A stretch of DNA of 64,000 nucleotides, from NCBI GenBank assembly GCA_913776255.1, contig CAJYLV010000022.1, positions 1 through 64,000 of the forward strand. Reading direction: 5' to 3'. Origin of the DNA: an uncultured Sphingomonas sp. GTDB taxonomy: Bacteria; Pseudomonadota; Alphaproteobacteria; Sphingomonadales; Sphingomonadaceae. A model generated the notes under the pieces. It worked only from the letters and a program-made list of their open reading frames with translations, was not told the origin of the DNA and ran no database searches. Positions within the stretch are counted from its first letter, which is position 1. Each line of letters opens with the position of its first letter. Positions 45,783 to 55,543 of this stretch are shown piece by piece. The translations under genes and the position numbers were made by a program.

Positions 45783-48611
45783 TCAGAAGCGGAAGCGGAC
45801 GCCGAGCGAGTAATAGCGCCCTTCCTCGCGGACATCGACCGGATAGCCGGCGTCGGCGGCGAAGTTGCGATAGTTCTGCCACGGCTGCGCGAGGATGTTG
45901 CTGACATCGGCGGTCAGCGTGATGTTCTCGAACGGCGTATAGGAGGCCGAGAAGTCGAGCCGCGAGATCGGCCGCACCGTCACGCCCGCGAATTGCGGCT
46001 CACCGGGATTGCGGCTGAAGCTGTCGACATACTCCGAGCGGCGATTGTACGACAGGCGTGCCGAGATCGGACCCTTCTCGTAGAAGCCGGTGACATTGTA
46101 CGTCCACTTCGAAATGCCGGTGATCGGCACCACCGGCGCGCTCTCACCGATCGCCGAAGGCAATTGGTTGGTGCCATCGAGATAGGTCACGTTGAGCTGC
46201 GTCCCGAAGCCGCTGAGCAGGCCGGGCAGGAAATCGAAGAAGGTCTGGAAGTTCGCTTCGGCACCCTTGATACGGCCCGCCCCTGCGTTTTCGGGTCGCG
46301 ATATCTGCACGCGGCCATAGGTTGGGTCATCCACCACGTTGGTGAGGTTGGTGATGAAGCCGAACAGATCGCGATAGAACACCGAGGCGGTGAAGGAGCC
46401 GGTCGGCGCAAAATACCATTCGAGCGTGGCGTCCCAATTGTTCGAGGTCAACGGAACGAGGTCGGGGTTGCCACCACTGCCGGTCGCCTGGAAGGCGGCG
46501 CCGGCCGCCGTATTGCGGGTGATGTTGAATGCCGGGTTCAGCTGCCCGAAATTCGGGCGGGTGCGCGTCTCGGTATAGGCGAAACGCGCCTGCAATTGCG
46601 GCGTGAATTTCAGCCGCGCGCCGAACGAAGGCAGCACGTCGACGTAATTCTGTCGGTTCACCTGCGCCACATACGAGATTACGTCGTTCGTGTTCAGGCG
46701 ACTGACGCCACGATAGGTGCCGTCGTTGTTGACGACGCGAACCCCCGCGGTGCCGTCGATCTCGACCCCGGCGACCGTGAAGTCGTAGCGCGCCATCGCA
46801 TAGGCGGCGTAGGTGCTTTCCTGCGCGCTGAACCCGCCGTCCTCACGCAGGGCGATTTCTTCCTGCCCGAAACGTGCGACGCTGTCGCGCAGGTCGACGT
46901 TGTTGGGATCGCGCGCGATCAGCTGCGGGCCGACCGAATAGGTCAGCGCGCGCAAGGCGTCGAAGTTCGAGCGGATCGCGGCGCGCGACGGCATCAACCA
47001 GTTGCGGAATTGCGCGGCGGGCTGGCGGAAGCCGTCCTCGACCTTCTCCAGCGCACCGGTCGGCAGGCTGGCCAGCGGGATGCCGAGCGCGTCGGTGGCG
47101 AGATAGCGGTCGCCCTGCTCCAGCTTCGCGTTGCGCGACACCCAGCGGACGCCGAAGTCGAGCCGCTGGATCAGCGGCAGCTCGGTATCGAGCTGCAGGT
47201 CGGCGCGCCATTGATGCCCGCCGCCGGTGGCGTGGTAGCGCTTCTGGTAGAAGCCGCGCCAGATGTAATTGTCCGGATTGAGCGCGTCGAAACCCGGGAA
47301 GCTGAACGACGCGCCGCCGTTGCGGTCGAACTCGACATCGACCTGCGGCGACGAGGCGAAGCGCGCGTCGAGGCTGTATTCGAGCTGCGAATAGGTGCTG
47401 TAGGTATAGGCGTAATCGCTGCTGATCTTCGCGCGGTCACCCTTCCACACGAAGCCGATCGCGCCCTGATAGGTGTCGGTGCGATCGTTGAAGGTCGAAC
47501 GGAACTGCTGCGGCGCGAGGCCGCCGGTCTTGGTAAGGCTGAGCACCTTGCGCGGGTCGTTCGGGTCGAGCACGACGTTGCTGAGCGTCGGGCGGGTGCC
47601 GTTCTGCCCCGGCAGCGCGAGCGTCTCCGCTTCCAGCAAGGCGGTGAAATTCTCGTTCGACTGTTCGCCGCGATACGCCTGCCACAGCCCGTCGGCATAG
47701 ACTTCGAGCCGGTCGCTCGGGCGCCATTGCAGGCTGCCGTTGACCGACGGGCGCGTGCGGGTGCCGGTCGCGAAGTAATTGCCGACCGAATTGGGGATGC
47801 GGAAATCGGTGCCGACGCCCGGCGTGGTGACGTTCAGATTGTCGGTGGCGTTGTTGACGTCGCCGATCGGCGTTCGCGTGGTCTGGTCGTTGAAACGAAC
47901 CGCGTTGCGGTAGCGGGTGCGCGTGATCGCGAAATTGACCAAGGCGCCGATCTCGCCGATGCCGGTGTCCCAGCGATCGGTGATCAGGATATTGCCGACC
48001 GGGTCGAGCTTGCCCGACTGGTCGTTGTACGCGCCGCGGATCCCGCCCGCGATCTCGAAGCCGGTGAAGTCGAACGGCCGACGCGAGCGGACGTTGACCA
48101 GCCCGGCCAGCCCCGGCTCGATCAGGTCGGCGGTGCCGGACTTATAGACCTCCAGCGCGGCGAGCGCGCCGGCCGGGAAGTCCTGCAACGCGACGCCGCG
48201 ATTCTCGGCGGTGAAGATCTCGCGGTTGTTGAAGGTGGTGCTGATATCGCCCAGCCCGCGGATCAGCACGCCGTTCGCTTCGTCGTTCGAACGGTTGACC
48301 TGCACGCCGGTGACGCGCGCCAGCGCTTCGGAGGCGTTGTTGTCGGGCAATTTGCCGATGTCCTCGGCGACGACCGCATCGAGGATCGACGCCGAATCGC
48401 GCTTGAGCGCCTGCGCCGAACGCAGGCTGGCGCGCACGCCGGTGACGACGATGTCGTCGGCGGCGGGGCCGGTGGCGGCGACGGGCGAGGTCGGCGCGAC
48501 CGCGCTCGCTTCCTGCGGCAGCGGGGCGTCCTGTGCGGCGGCGAGCCCCGGCGTCAGCGCGGTTCCGGCCAGCAATGCCGTTCGGAACAGGGTTTTCATC
48601 GTCGCCTTCAC
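45783..48611 (-). CDS. TonB-dependent receptor (Xanthomonas/Caulobacter type)
   Basis: A 942-residue outer-membrane receptor: signal peptide (MKTLFRTALLAGTALTPGLAAAQ), plug domain (DDIVVTGVRASLRSAQALKRDSASILDAVVAEDIGKLPDNNASEALARVTGVQV), beta-barrel ending in the aromatic VRFRF. This subfamily imports plant-derived oligosaccharides in alphaproteobacteria and xanthomonads. The GTG at 48611 has GGGAGAG seven bases upstream; ATG 48599 is the alternative. Convergent to the esterase; a xylo-oligosaccharide substrate is inferred. No LacI-type operator of the TAGCG kind precedes it. Confidence 0.92.
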   Translation of the reverse strand: MKATMKTLFRTALLAGTALTPGLAAAQDAPLPQEASAVAPTSPVAATGPAADDIVVTGVRASLRSAQALKRDSASILDAVVAEDIGKLPDNNASEALARVTGVQVNRSNDEANGVLIRGLGDISTTFNNREIFTAENRGVALQDFPAGALAALEVYKSGTADLIEPGLAGLVNVRSRRPFDFTGFEIAGGIRGAYNDQSGKLDPVGNILITDRWDTGIGEIGALVNFAITRTRYRNAVRFNDQTTRTPIGDVNNATDNLNVTTPGVGTDFRIPNSVGNYFATGTRTRPSVNGSLQWRPSDRLEVYADGLWQAYRGEQSNENFTALLEAETLALPGQNGTRPTLSNVVLDPNDPRKVLSLTKTGGLAPQQFRSTFNDRTDTYQGAIGFVWKGDRAKISSDYAYTYSTYSQLEYSLDARFASSPQVDVEFDRNGGASFSFPGFDALNPDNYIWRGFYQKRYHATGGGHQWRADLQLDTELPLIQRLDFGVRWVSRNAKLEQGDRYLATDALGIPLASLPTGALEKVEDGFRQPAAQFRNWLMPSRAAIRSNFDALRALTYSVGPQLIARDPNNVDLRDSVARFGQEEIALREDGGFSAQESTYAAYAMARYDFTVAGVEIDGTAGVRVVNNDGTYRGVSRLNTNDVISYVAQVNRQNYVDVLPSFGARLKFTPQLQARFAYTETRTRPNFGQLNPAFNITRNTAAGAAFQATGSGGNPDLVPLTSNNWDATLEWYFAPTGSFTASVFYRDLFGFITNLTNVVDDPTYGRVQISRPENAGAGRIKGAEANFQTFFDFLPGLLSGFGTQLNVTYLDGTNQLPSAIGESAPVVPITGISKWTYNVTGFYEKGPISARLSYNRRSEYVDSFSRNPGEPQFAGVTVRPISRLDFSASYTPFENITLTADVSNILAQPWQNYRNFAADAGYPVDVREEGRYYSLGVRFRF

Positions 48612-48659
48612 TGCATCTCTCCCACGCTCCGCGATCCCGTTCGCGGCGTTTATTAATCA

Positions 48660-48689
48660 GACATAATCCGGGGAGGATTGAAGCGTCAA
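48660..48689 (-). promoter_or_regulatory. Candidate sigma-70-type promoter of the TonB receptor
   Basis: Minus strand TTGACG, 18-bp spacer, TATGTC, about 49 bp upstream of the GTG. The -35 is good and the -10 modest. The 429-bp gap 48612-49040 holds this, a family C repeat, and otherwise no gene. Confidence 0.4.
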
Positions 48690-48892
48690 CATCATCATGG
48701 CTTCATATCAGGTCGGCTGATCGCGGTAAGCGACAGAATTGTCACATGTTAGCTGCGGACAGTAAGGTCCCGAAGCACCGCGGCTTGTCAGACATTCGGC
48801 GCGCCGACGAGAGCGTCTCGCACGTCGCCGCGCCCGTGATCCGAGAGGACTTCCCAAGGCCGACCGACATCTGCCCGTCATCCGCCTTCTAT

Positions 48893-48974
48893 CGTCATCC
48901 CGGACTTGAACCGGGACCCCGCTTCTACCGCGGCTGCCGAAGAAGCGGGGCCCCGGATCAAGTCCGGGGCGACG
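48893..48974. repeat. Palindromic repeat, family C copy 4
   Basis: CGTCATCCCGGACTTGAACC...GGATCAAGTCCGGGGCGACG, between the malate synthase stop and the TonB receptor promoter. Confidence 0.85.
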
Positions 48975-49040
48975 AACAAGAGGGTGTTCGGCGCGAAAAC
49001 ACTCAGGACGCCTCATGGAAAGCTTCAATGTCGATCGGTT

Positions 49041-51137
49041 CTAGGACGTAATCGCTGCCTTGGCGCGGCGGCGGAAGCGGTGGAGCAGCGGCTCGGTATA
49101 GCCGTTCGGTTGCGCCCGCCCCTCGAACACCAGCGCCTGCGCCGCCTGCATCGCAAGGCTGTCCGGGCTGAGCCGCCGATAGCCGGGATCGCCGGCATTC
49201 TGCGCGTCGACCCGCGCCGCCATGCGCGTGAACGCCGCCTCGACCTGCGCGCGCGTCGCGACGCCGTGATGCAGCCAGTTGGCGAGATGCTGCGACGCGA
49301 TGCGCAGCGTCGCGCGATCCTCCATCAGCCCGACGTCGTGGATGTCGGGCACCTTCGAGCAGCCGACCCCCTGATCGATCCACCGCACGACATAGCCGAG
49401 GATGCCCTGCGCATTGTTGTCCAGCTCGTCGGCGATCGCCTGCGCGGACCAGGTCCGGTCGGCGGCGAGCGGGATCGTCAGCAACGCCTCGAGCGGCGCG
49501 ACCGGTTCCGCGGCGCGTTCGGCCTGACGGTCGGCGACGGCGACGCGGTGGTAGTGCGTCGCGTGCAGCGTCGCGGCGGTCGGCGACGGCACCCAGGCGG
49601 TGGTGGCGCCGGCCAGCGGATGCGCGATCTTCTGCGCCAGCATGTCCTGCATCCGGTCGGGCGCCGCCCACATCCCCTTGCCGATCTGCGCGCGCCCCGC
49701 GAAGCCGCACGCCAGCCCGATCTGGACGTTGCGATCCTCATAGGCGGCGATCCACGCGGCGTCCTTCATCTGCGCCTTGCGGACCATCGCGCCGGCCAGC
49801 ATCGAGGTGTGGATCTCGTCGCCGGTGCGGTCGAGGAAGCCGGTGTTGATGAAGACGATGCGGTCGCGCACGGCATGGATGCACGCGGCGAGATTGGCGC
49901 TGGTCCGGCGCTCCTCGTCCATCACCCCGATCTTGATCGTGTGGCGTGCGAGCCCGAGCAAATCCTCGACCGCGTCGAACAGCCGGTCGGTGAACGCCGC
50001 CTCGTCCGGGCCGTGCAGCTTCGGCTTGACGATGTAGATCGCGCCGGCCCGCGAATTGTGACGCGCGCCGCGGAGATCGTGGAGCGCGATCAGGCTGGTG
50101 ACGACCGCGTCGAGGATGCCTTCGGGCGCCTCGCTGCCGTCGGCGAGCCGCAGCGCGGGGGTGGTCATCAGATGCCCGACGTTGCGGACGAACAACAGGC
50201 TGCGCCCCGGCAGCGTGAAGCGCGCGCCATCGGGCGCGACATAGCCGCGATCGGGGTCGAGGCGGCGGGTGACGCGGCGGCCGTTTTTGTCGAACGACGC
50301 CTCCAGATCGCCGCGCATCAGCCCCAGCCAATTGGCATAGGCCGCCACCTTGTCGGCGGCATCGACCGCGGCGACCGAATCCTCGAGATCGCAGATCGTG
50401 GTCAGCGCCGATTCGAGAAGCACGTCGGCAAGCCCGGCGCGGTCGTCGCGCCCGATCGGGTGCGTGCGGTCGATCACGAGTTCGATGTGCAGCCCGTGAT
50501 GGCGCAGCAGCCAATTGTCGCCGGCGCGCCCGGCGAGTCCGGCCGGATCGGCGAGCGCGGGCGCGTCCCCTGCCCAGTCGCGCCAGCTGCCCTGCGCCAG
50601 CGGCACCGTCTCGTCGAGGAAGGCGCGCGCCCAGTCGATCACCTGCGCGCCGCGCACCGGATCGTAGCCCGCGCCGGCGGGCGCGCCGGGCAGCGCGTCG
50701 GTGCCGTACAACGCGTCGTACAGGCTGCCCCAGCGCGCATTGGCGGCGTTGAGCAGGAAGCGCGCGTTGAGGATCGGGACGACCAGTTGCGGCCCAGCCA
50801 CCCGCGCCACCTCGTCATCGACCGCACCCGGCGCGATCGTGAACGGCGCGGGCTCGGCGACCAGATAGCCGATCTCGCGGAGGAACGCCTGATAGGCGGC
50901 GGCGTCGTGCGGCTGCCCGGCGCGCGCACGGTGCCACGCGTCGATCTGCGCCTGCACGGCATCGCGGTGGCGCAACAAGGCGGCGTTCTCGGGCGCGAAA
51001 CGCGCGTAGAGCGCCGCCAGCCCGGACCAGAAATCGGCCGCGCGCACCCCGGTGCCGGGGAGCGCCTGCGTTTCGAGAAAGGTCGCGAGCCGGGTGGCGA
51101 CCTGCAGGCCAGCGCGGTCTTCGTACAGCTCGGTCAT
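49041..51137 (-). CDS. glcB: Malate synthase G
   Basis: A 698-residue malate synthase G. It condenses glyoxylate with acetyl-CoA to malate. Signatures: [32 protein letters not shown], SIYxVKPKxHG-like [19 protein letters not shown], and [25 protein letters not shown]-like block near the C-terminus. The ATG at 51137 is nine bases after AGGAGG; the ATG at 51146 touches the ribosome site and the track's 51206 lacks one. Isocitrate lyase is not in the window, so glyoxylate source is unknown. Divergent from a LysR regulator. Confidence 0.93.
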   Translation of the reverse strand: MTELYEDRAGLQVATRLATFLETQALPGTGVRAADFWSGLAALYARFAPENAALLRHRDAVQAQIDAWHRARAGQPHDAAAYQAFLREIGYLVAEPAPFTIAPGAVDDEVARVAGPQLVVPILNARFLLNAANARWGSLYDALYGTDALPGAPAGAGYDPVRGAQVIDWARAFLDETVPLAQGSWRDWAGDAPALADPAGLAGRAGDNWLLRHHGLHIELVIDRTHPIGRDDRAGLADVLLESALTTICDLEDSVAAVDAADKVAAYANWLGLMRGDLEASFDKNGRRVTRRLDPDRGYVAPDGARFTLPGRSLLFVRNVGHLMTTPALRLADGSEAPEGILDAVVTSLIALHDLRGARHNSRAGAIYIVKPKLHGPDEAAFTDRLFDAVEDLLGLARHTIKIGVMDEERRTSANLAACIHAVRDRIVFINTGFLDRTGDEIHTSMLAGAMVRKAQMKDAAWIAAYEDRNVQIGLACGFAGRAQIGKGMWAAPDRMQDMLAQKIAHPLAGATTAWVPSPTAATLHATHYHRVAVADRQAERAAEPVAPLEALLTIPLAADRTWSAQAIADELDNNAQGILGYVVRWIDQGVGCSKVPDIHDVGLMEDRATLRIASQHLANWLHHGVATRAQVEAAFTRMAARVDAQNAGDPGYRRLSPDSLAMQAAQALVFEGRAQPNGYTEPLLHRFRRRAKAAITS

Positions 51138-51195
51138 CGTCGACATCCTCCTGACCGACAGCCTTAAACGGCTTGCGATCCTGTCGGTAGCAGGC

Positions 51196-51214
51196 AAAGG
51201 TTCCAAACACCTTT
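51196..51214 (+). promoter_or_regulatory. Candidate LysR-type binding site between glcB and its regulator
   Basis: AAAGGTTCCAAACACCTTT: 6-bp inverted arms AAAGGT/ACCTTT with a 7-bp spacer, in the 92-bp divergent gap, near the start of the LysR gene. Confidence 0.5.
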
Positions 51215-51229
51215 TCCCAGGAAGAACGA

Positions 51230-52132
51230 ATGCTCGATCCCGATTACGTGCTGTTCGCGCAGGTGGTCGCGGCGGGCAGCCTGTCGGCGGCGGCGCGGAC
51301 GCTCGGCATCTCGCCCGCGATGGCGTCGAAGCGGCTGGCGCGACTGGAGGCGCGGCTCGGCGTGCGGCTGATCCAGCGCACGACGCGGCGGCTGGCAGTG
51401 ACCGATGCCGGCGAGCGCTTCCACGCCGATGTCGTCGCGATCCTGCGCGACATCGCCGCGGCGGAGGCGCGCGTCGCCGGGGGGCGCGACGAGCCGGCCG
51501 GCGTGCTGCGCGTCTCCGCGCCGACCTCGTTCGGGCGGCTGCACATCGCGCCGCGGCTGCACGACTTTCTCCGCGCCGCGCCCGGCGTGCGGCTGGAGCT
51601 GCTGCTCGACGACGCTAATGTCGATCTGGTCGCCGCGCGGATCGACGTCGCGGTGCGCATCGCCCGCGACATCCCGCCCAGCCTCGTCGCGCACCGACTG
51701 GGCGACAGCCCCCGCCTGCTGTGCGCCGCGCCGGCCTATCTCGCCGAACATGGCACGCCGCGCACGCCGCGCGAGCTGTCCGGCCACCGCCTGCTCGCCG
51801 CCGATGGCCAGTCGCCGTGGCAGCTGGTCAACGGCCGGCGCCGCCTGGCGATCGAGGTGCAGAGCCATGTGCGGACCAATTCCAGCGAGATCGTCCGCGA
51901 ACTGGCGCTGTCCGGGGTCGGGATCGCGCTGCGCTCGCGATGGGACGTCGGCGAGGCGCTGGCGGCGGGACGGCTGGTGCCGGTGCTGCCGGACTGGGAA
52001 GGCCCGCGCGATCTGGCGATCCACGCGCTCCACCCGCGCGCGCCCACGGTGCCGGCCGCGGTGACCGCGTTCATCGCCTTCCTGCGCCGGACGCTCGATC
52101 CCGCGCCGTGGTCAGTCGCCGCAATGGCGTGA
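51230..52132 (+). CDS. LysR family transcriptional regulator
   Basis: A 300-residue LysR-type regulator. N-terminal helix-turn-helix ([52 protein letters not shown]), then a PBP2 effector domain. Divergent from glcB, so a probable regulator of malate synthase. Its last 21 bp overlap the convergent kinase gene end. Confidence 0.9.
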   Translation: MLDPDYVLFAQVVAAGSLSAAARTLGISPAMASKRLARLEARLGVRLIQRTTRRLAVTDAGERFHADVVAILRDIAAAEARVAGGRDEPAGVLRVSAPTSFGRLHIAPRLHDFLRAAPGVRLELLLDDANVDLVAARIDVAVRIARDIPPSLVAHRLGDSPRLLCAAPAYLAEHGTPRTPRELSGHRLLAADGQSPWQLVNGRRRLAIEVQSHVRTNSSEIVRELALSGVGIALRSRWDVGEALAAGRLVPVLPDWEGPRDLAIHALHPRAPTVPAAVTAFIAFLRRTLDPAPWSVAAMA

Positions 52133-54739
52133 GATCGGGATCGCGATCCGGCAGCGCACGCCGTCGGCGCCTAGCACGAACGAGGTCCGCGCGCCGAGCT
52201 GATAGGGCAGCGCATGCTCGATCAGCTCGCGTCCCTCGCCCGAGCCGAGCGGCGCGCGTCCGGCGGCGGGCATCGCCACGCCGGTTTCGTGCCAGTCGAT
52301 GTGCAGCCACGGACCGTCATCCTCCCCCGGCGCGACCGACCAGGCGATCGACAATCGCCCGCCCGCCGTGCCGAGCGCGCCATATTTGACCGCGTTGGTG
52401 GCCAGTTCGTGGAGCGCCATCGCCAGCGTCTGCACCGTCGAGGAGCGCAGCCGCACGCCCTTCGGCCCGTCGCGCGTCACCGCCGCCGCCTCGCCGTCGA
52501 GCGCCGCCATCTCGGCGTCGAGCAGGCTGTCGAACGTGACCCGTTCGTCGTCGGACAGCCGTGACAACAGCCCCTGCACGCGCACCAGCGCCTGCAACCG
52601 GTCGCCGAAACGCTGATGGAACTCCGCCAGATCGCGGCTGGCGCGCGCGCTCTTGTCGGCCAGCGCCTGCACCACGCCGATCAAGTTGCGGGTGCGGTGC
52701 TGGAGCTCGGCGATCAGCACCTGCTGGCGTTCCGCCCACGCGCGCCGTTCGGTCACGTCGACGATCGCGCCGACCATCCGCACCGGCTGCCCGGCGTCGT
52801 CGAAGAAGAAGCGGCCGCGGGCCGAATGCCAGTGGATCGAGCCATCGGGATGGACGACGCGGAATTCCTGCGCATAGGGGCGTCCGCCGCCCATCGCGTC
52901 GGCCATCAGCGTCTCCGCCGCGGCGCGGTCGTCGGGATGGATGCGCGCCAGCCACGCGCCGTAGCTGGGCTCGACCGAATTGACCGGATAGCCCTGCAGC
53001 AGGAAATGCTCGGCGGACCAATGGACCTCGTCGCTGGCGACGTTCCAGTCCCACAGCCCGATCCCGCCGACCTCGACCGCGCTGCGCAGCCGCTCCTCGC
53101 TGCGGGTCAGCGCCTCGCGCGCGTGGCGGGAGGCGGTGATGTCGGAGGTGATGCCGCCGATCATCACCACCTGTCCGCCGGCATCGCGGATCGGAAATTC
53201 GGTGGTGCGCAGCCAGCGCGTCTCGTCGGCAGCCGCGTGGCGGATGCGGTAATCGACCGTGACATGCTCGCCGACGCGGACGCGCGCGATCGCCGCCTCC
53301 ACCGCGCCGCGATCCTCGGGCAGGATCAGCGTCAGCCAGTTGCGATAATGGTCGCCGCTCAGCACCACCCGCCGCGCGCGCCCGTAGATCGCCCGGAACG
53401 CGGGCGTGACATAGCGCCAGTGCAGCGTCGCGGCATCGCGGATCCACAAGGCGTCGCGCGAGGCGTCGCCGAACAGCCGCAGCAATTCCTCGCGCTCGCG
53501 CAGCCGCACGGTCGCCTCGCGCTGCGCGGTCACGTCGAAGACGACCCCGTGCAGGATGCGCGTGTCCGGCCCGTCGGCGCGGCCGCGCCACCGCAACCAG
53601 CACCCCGCGGTCGGGCCGGCGACGACCTCAAGCTCGCCGTCGAATTCCTCGCCCGGCAGGATGCGGCGCGTGACGAAGCGGTGCACCGCCTCGCGCCCCT
53701 GCGCCGACAGCCGGTCGAGGAAGTCGGTCGCCGGTCGCGCCTCGTCGGTGGGGGGCATCCCGAGCAGCGCGAAGAAGCGCGCGTCGCCGCGCACCTCGCG
53801 CGTGGCGAGATCGATACGCCAGGCCCCCATCCCGCCCCCGTCGAGCGCGATCCGGCGCAGCTCCTCGCTGCGGCGCACGACCTCGGCGGCGGTGCGCCGC
53901 GCGGTGATGTCGATCCCGGTCCCGAACCATTCGATGACCCCGCCCTCCGCGTCGAGCACCGGCAGCGCGCGCGACGCGACCCAGCCGGTCGTGCCGTCGG
54001 CGCAGCGGACCCGGTGTTCCAGCTCGAACATCCCCGGCCCGTCCAGCGCGACCGCCATCGCCGCGAAGACCGCGCCACGATCCTCGTCGGGGATGAACCG
54101 CTCCACCCAGTCCTCGACCGGCGCGGACACGTCGGGAAGCATTCCGCGGCCTTCGAGCCGCAGCAAGAAGCGCCAGTCGGCGCTCATTCGGTACAGCATG
54201 TGGCTGCCGGTCCGCACCATCATCCGCAGCTGCGCCTCGCTGTCGCGCAGCTGCGCGGTGGTGCGGCGATGGTCGGTGACCTCGGCCAGCTGCTGCAAGG
54301 CACCCGCGACGCTGCCCCGCGCATCGCGGACCGGCATCCAGGTGATGTCGAAGGTGCGGCGCTCGAACCGGCCGGCGGCGTCGCGCAGCGCGACCTCATG
54401 CCCGGTCAGCGACACGGCGCCGCCCGCCTTCACGGTCGCCAGCCGCTGCGCCACCCCGTGATCGTAGATGTCGCTCCACCCCTCGGTGACCGGATGGCCG
54501 AGCAGCGCCGGATGCCGGTCGCGCGCGATGTCGATGTACGCGTCGTTGTAGAGTTGCAGCAACGCCTCCCCCCACAGCAACGTCGCCGGACAGGGCATCG
54601 CCAGCATCGTCTCGACGTTCGACAGCAGCTCCGCCGGCCATGCCGCGATCGGCCCCAGCGCGGTGCGCGACCAGTCGAAGGCGCGGATGCGCGCCGCCAT
54701 GTCCCCGGTCCCGAATGGTCGCGTCGTCACTGGCTTCAT
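52112..54739 (-). CDS. Multi-PAS HWE-family sensor histidine kinase
   Basis: An 875-residue soluble-looking kinase with about five PAS/PAC repeats (residues about 20-650, each ending in ITARRTAAE/TAQREATV/ITASRHAREA-type PAC linkers) and an HWE kinase core: ELQHRTRNLIGVVQALAD with the phosphorylated His, ALHELATNAVKYGALG and the defining HIDWHETG (WHE). HWE kinases in alphaproteobacteria often sense light, oxygen or stress. No LOV GXNCRFLQ-type cysteine motif is evident. No cognate regulator is adjacent; the downstream pair is divergent. Confidence 0.9.
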   Translation of the reverse strand: MKPVTTRPFGTGDMAARIRAFDWSRTALGPIAAWPAELLSNVETMLAMPCPATLLWGEALLQLYNDAYIDIARDRHPALLGHPVTEGWSDIYDHGVAQRLATVKAGGAVSLTGHEVALRDAAGRFERRTFDITWMPVRDARGSVAGALQQLAEVTDHRRTTAQLRDSEAQLRMMVRTGSHMLYRMSADWRFLLRLEGRGMLPDVSAPVEDWVERFIPDEDRGAVFAAMAVALDGPGMFELEHRVRCADGTTGWVASRALPVLDAEGGVIEWFGTGIDITARRTAAEVVRRSEELRRIALDGGGMGAWRIDLATREVRGDARFFALLGMPPTDEARPATDFLDRLSAQGREAVHRFVTRRILPGEEFDGELEVVAGPTAGCWLRWRGRADGPDTRILHGVVFDVTAQREATVRLREREELLRLFGDASRDALWIRDAATLHWRYVTPAFRAIYGRARRVVLSGDHYRNWLTLILPEDRGAVEAAIARVRVGEHVTVDYRIRHAAADETRWLRTTEFPIRDAGGQVVMIGGITSDITASRHAREALTRSEERLRSAVEVGGIGLWDWNVASDEVHWSAEHFLLQGYPVNSVEPSYGAWLARIHPDDRAAAETLMADAMGGGRPYAQEFRVVHPDGSIHWHSARGRFFFDDAGQPVRMVGAIVDVTERRAWAERQQVLIAELQHRTRNLIGVVQALADKSARASRDLAEFHQRFGDRLQALVRVQGLLSRLSDDERVTFDSLLDAEMAALDGEAAAVTRDGPKGVRLRSSTVQTLAMALHELATNAVKYGALGTAGGRLSIAWSVAPGEDDGPWLHIDWHETGVAMPAAGRAPLGSGEGRELIEHALPYQLGARTSFVLGADGVRCRIAIPISRHCGD

Positions 54740-54864
54740 CCCGTCAGCAAAGCGCGAACATTAAACTTTGGCAAGATAAGCCCTTGGCGCCGCAAGCATG
54801 ATAGCAGTGCGCAAGCCGATCGGATAGTGTCGGCGTCTGGTCATCAACGTGGCGGAACCCGATC

Positions 54865-55542
54865 ATGAAGCTGCTGATCGTCGAGGACGACGTCGAATAT
54901 GCCGCCGCGCTGAAGGCCGAACTGGCGCAACGCGATCACGACATCACGATCGCCGAGACCGGCCCGACCGCGCTGACCGCGATCGAGCGCGATGCCTTCG
55001 ACGCGATGATCCTCGATTCGATGCTGCCGCAACTCAACGGCGTGCGCGTGGTCGAGCGGTTGCGCGATGCCGGGCACAATCTGCCGGTGCTGATGCTGTC
55101 CGCACTGGGGCGTTCTGCGGAGAAGATCGGCGGGCTGACCGCGGGCGCCGACGATTATTGCGTCAAGCCGACCCCCGCCGCCGAAATCGAGGCGCGGCTC
55201 AACGCGTTGCTGCGCGCGCGCGGCTGGACCGCCGCCGGCGACGGCGACATGCTGCGCGCCGGCGACATCGTCATCAGCCCCGGCCAGCATCGCGCATGGC
55301 GCGCCGACCAGCCGCTCGACCTCACGCGGCTCGAATTCGGGCTGCTGACCGAACTGGTCCGCCATGCCGGCAGCTATCTGACGCGCGCGATGCTGATCGA
55401 ACGCGTCTGGGGCTATGACTTCGAACCGGGGACCAACATCGTCGATGCGCAGGTGCGGCTGCTGCGCCGCAAGCTGACTGCGGGCGGCGGCGACGATCCG
55501 ATCGCGACCAAGCGCGGCGTCGGTTACATGCTGCGCGCGTGA
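54865..55542 (+). CDS. OmpR-family response regulator
   Basis: A 225-residue regulator: receiver domain with VEDDVEYA and phospho-acceptor Asp51 (ILDSMLPQLNG), the switch Ser in MLSALG and Lys in CVKPTP (KPT rather than the usual KPF), then a winged-helix DNA-binding domain (LTRLEFGLLTELVRHAG; TNIVDAQVRLLRRKL). One base separates it from the kinase gene. Confidence 0.93.
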   Translation: MKLLIVEDDVEYAAALKAELAQRDHDITIAETGPTALTAIERDAFDAMILDSMLPQLNGVRVVERLRDAGHNLPVLMLSALGRSAEKIGGLTAGADDYCVKPTPAAEIEARLNALLRARGWTAAGDGDMLRAGDIVISPGQHRAWRADQPLDLTRLEFGLLTELVRHAGSYLTRAMLIERVWGYDFEPGTNIVDAQVRLLRRKLTAGGGDDPIATKRGVGYMLRA

Positions 55543-55543
55543 C

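Noticed and set aside
45417-48656. 1079-aa plus-strand ORF opposite the TonB receptor
   Set aside because: Composition of an antisense shadow, no domain seen, and the minus strand encodes an intact receptor with signal peptide and C-terminal Phe.
48678-48689. TTGAAGCGTCAA as a fifth LacI-type operator ahead of the TonB receptor
   Set aside because: Lacks the TAGCG/CGCTA core of the other four sites and overlaps the likely -35 element.
48906-51167. 753-aa plus-strand ORF opposite malate synthase G
   Set aside because: Antisense shadow; the minus strand has all malate synthase motifs and an AGGAGG ribosome site.
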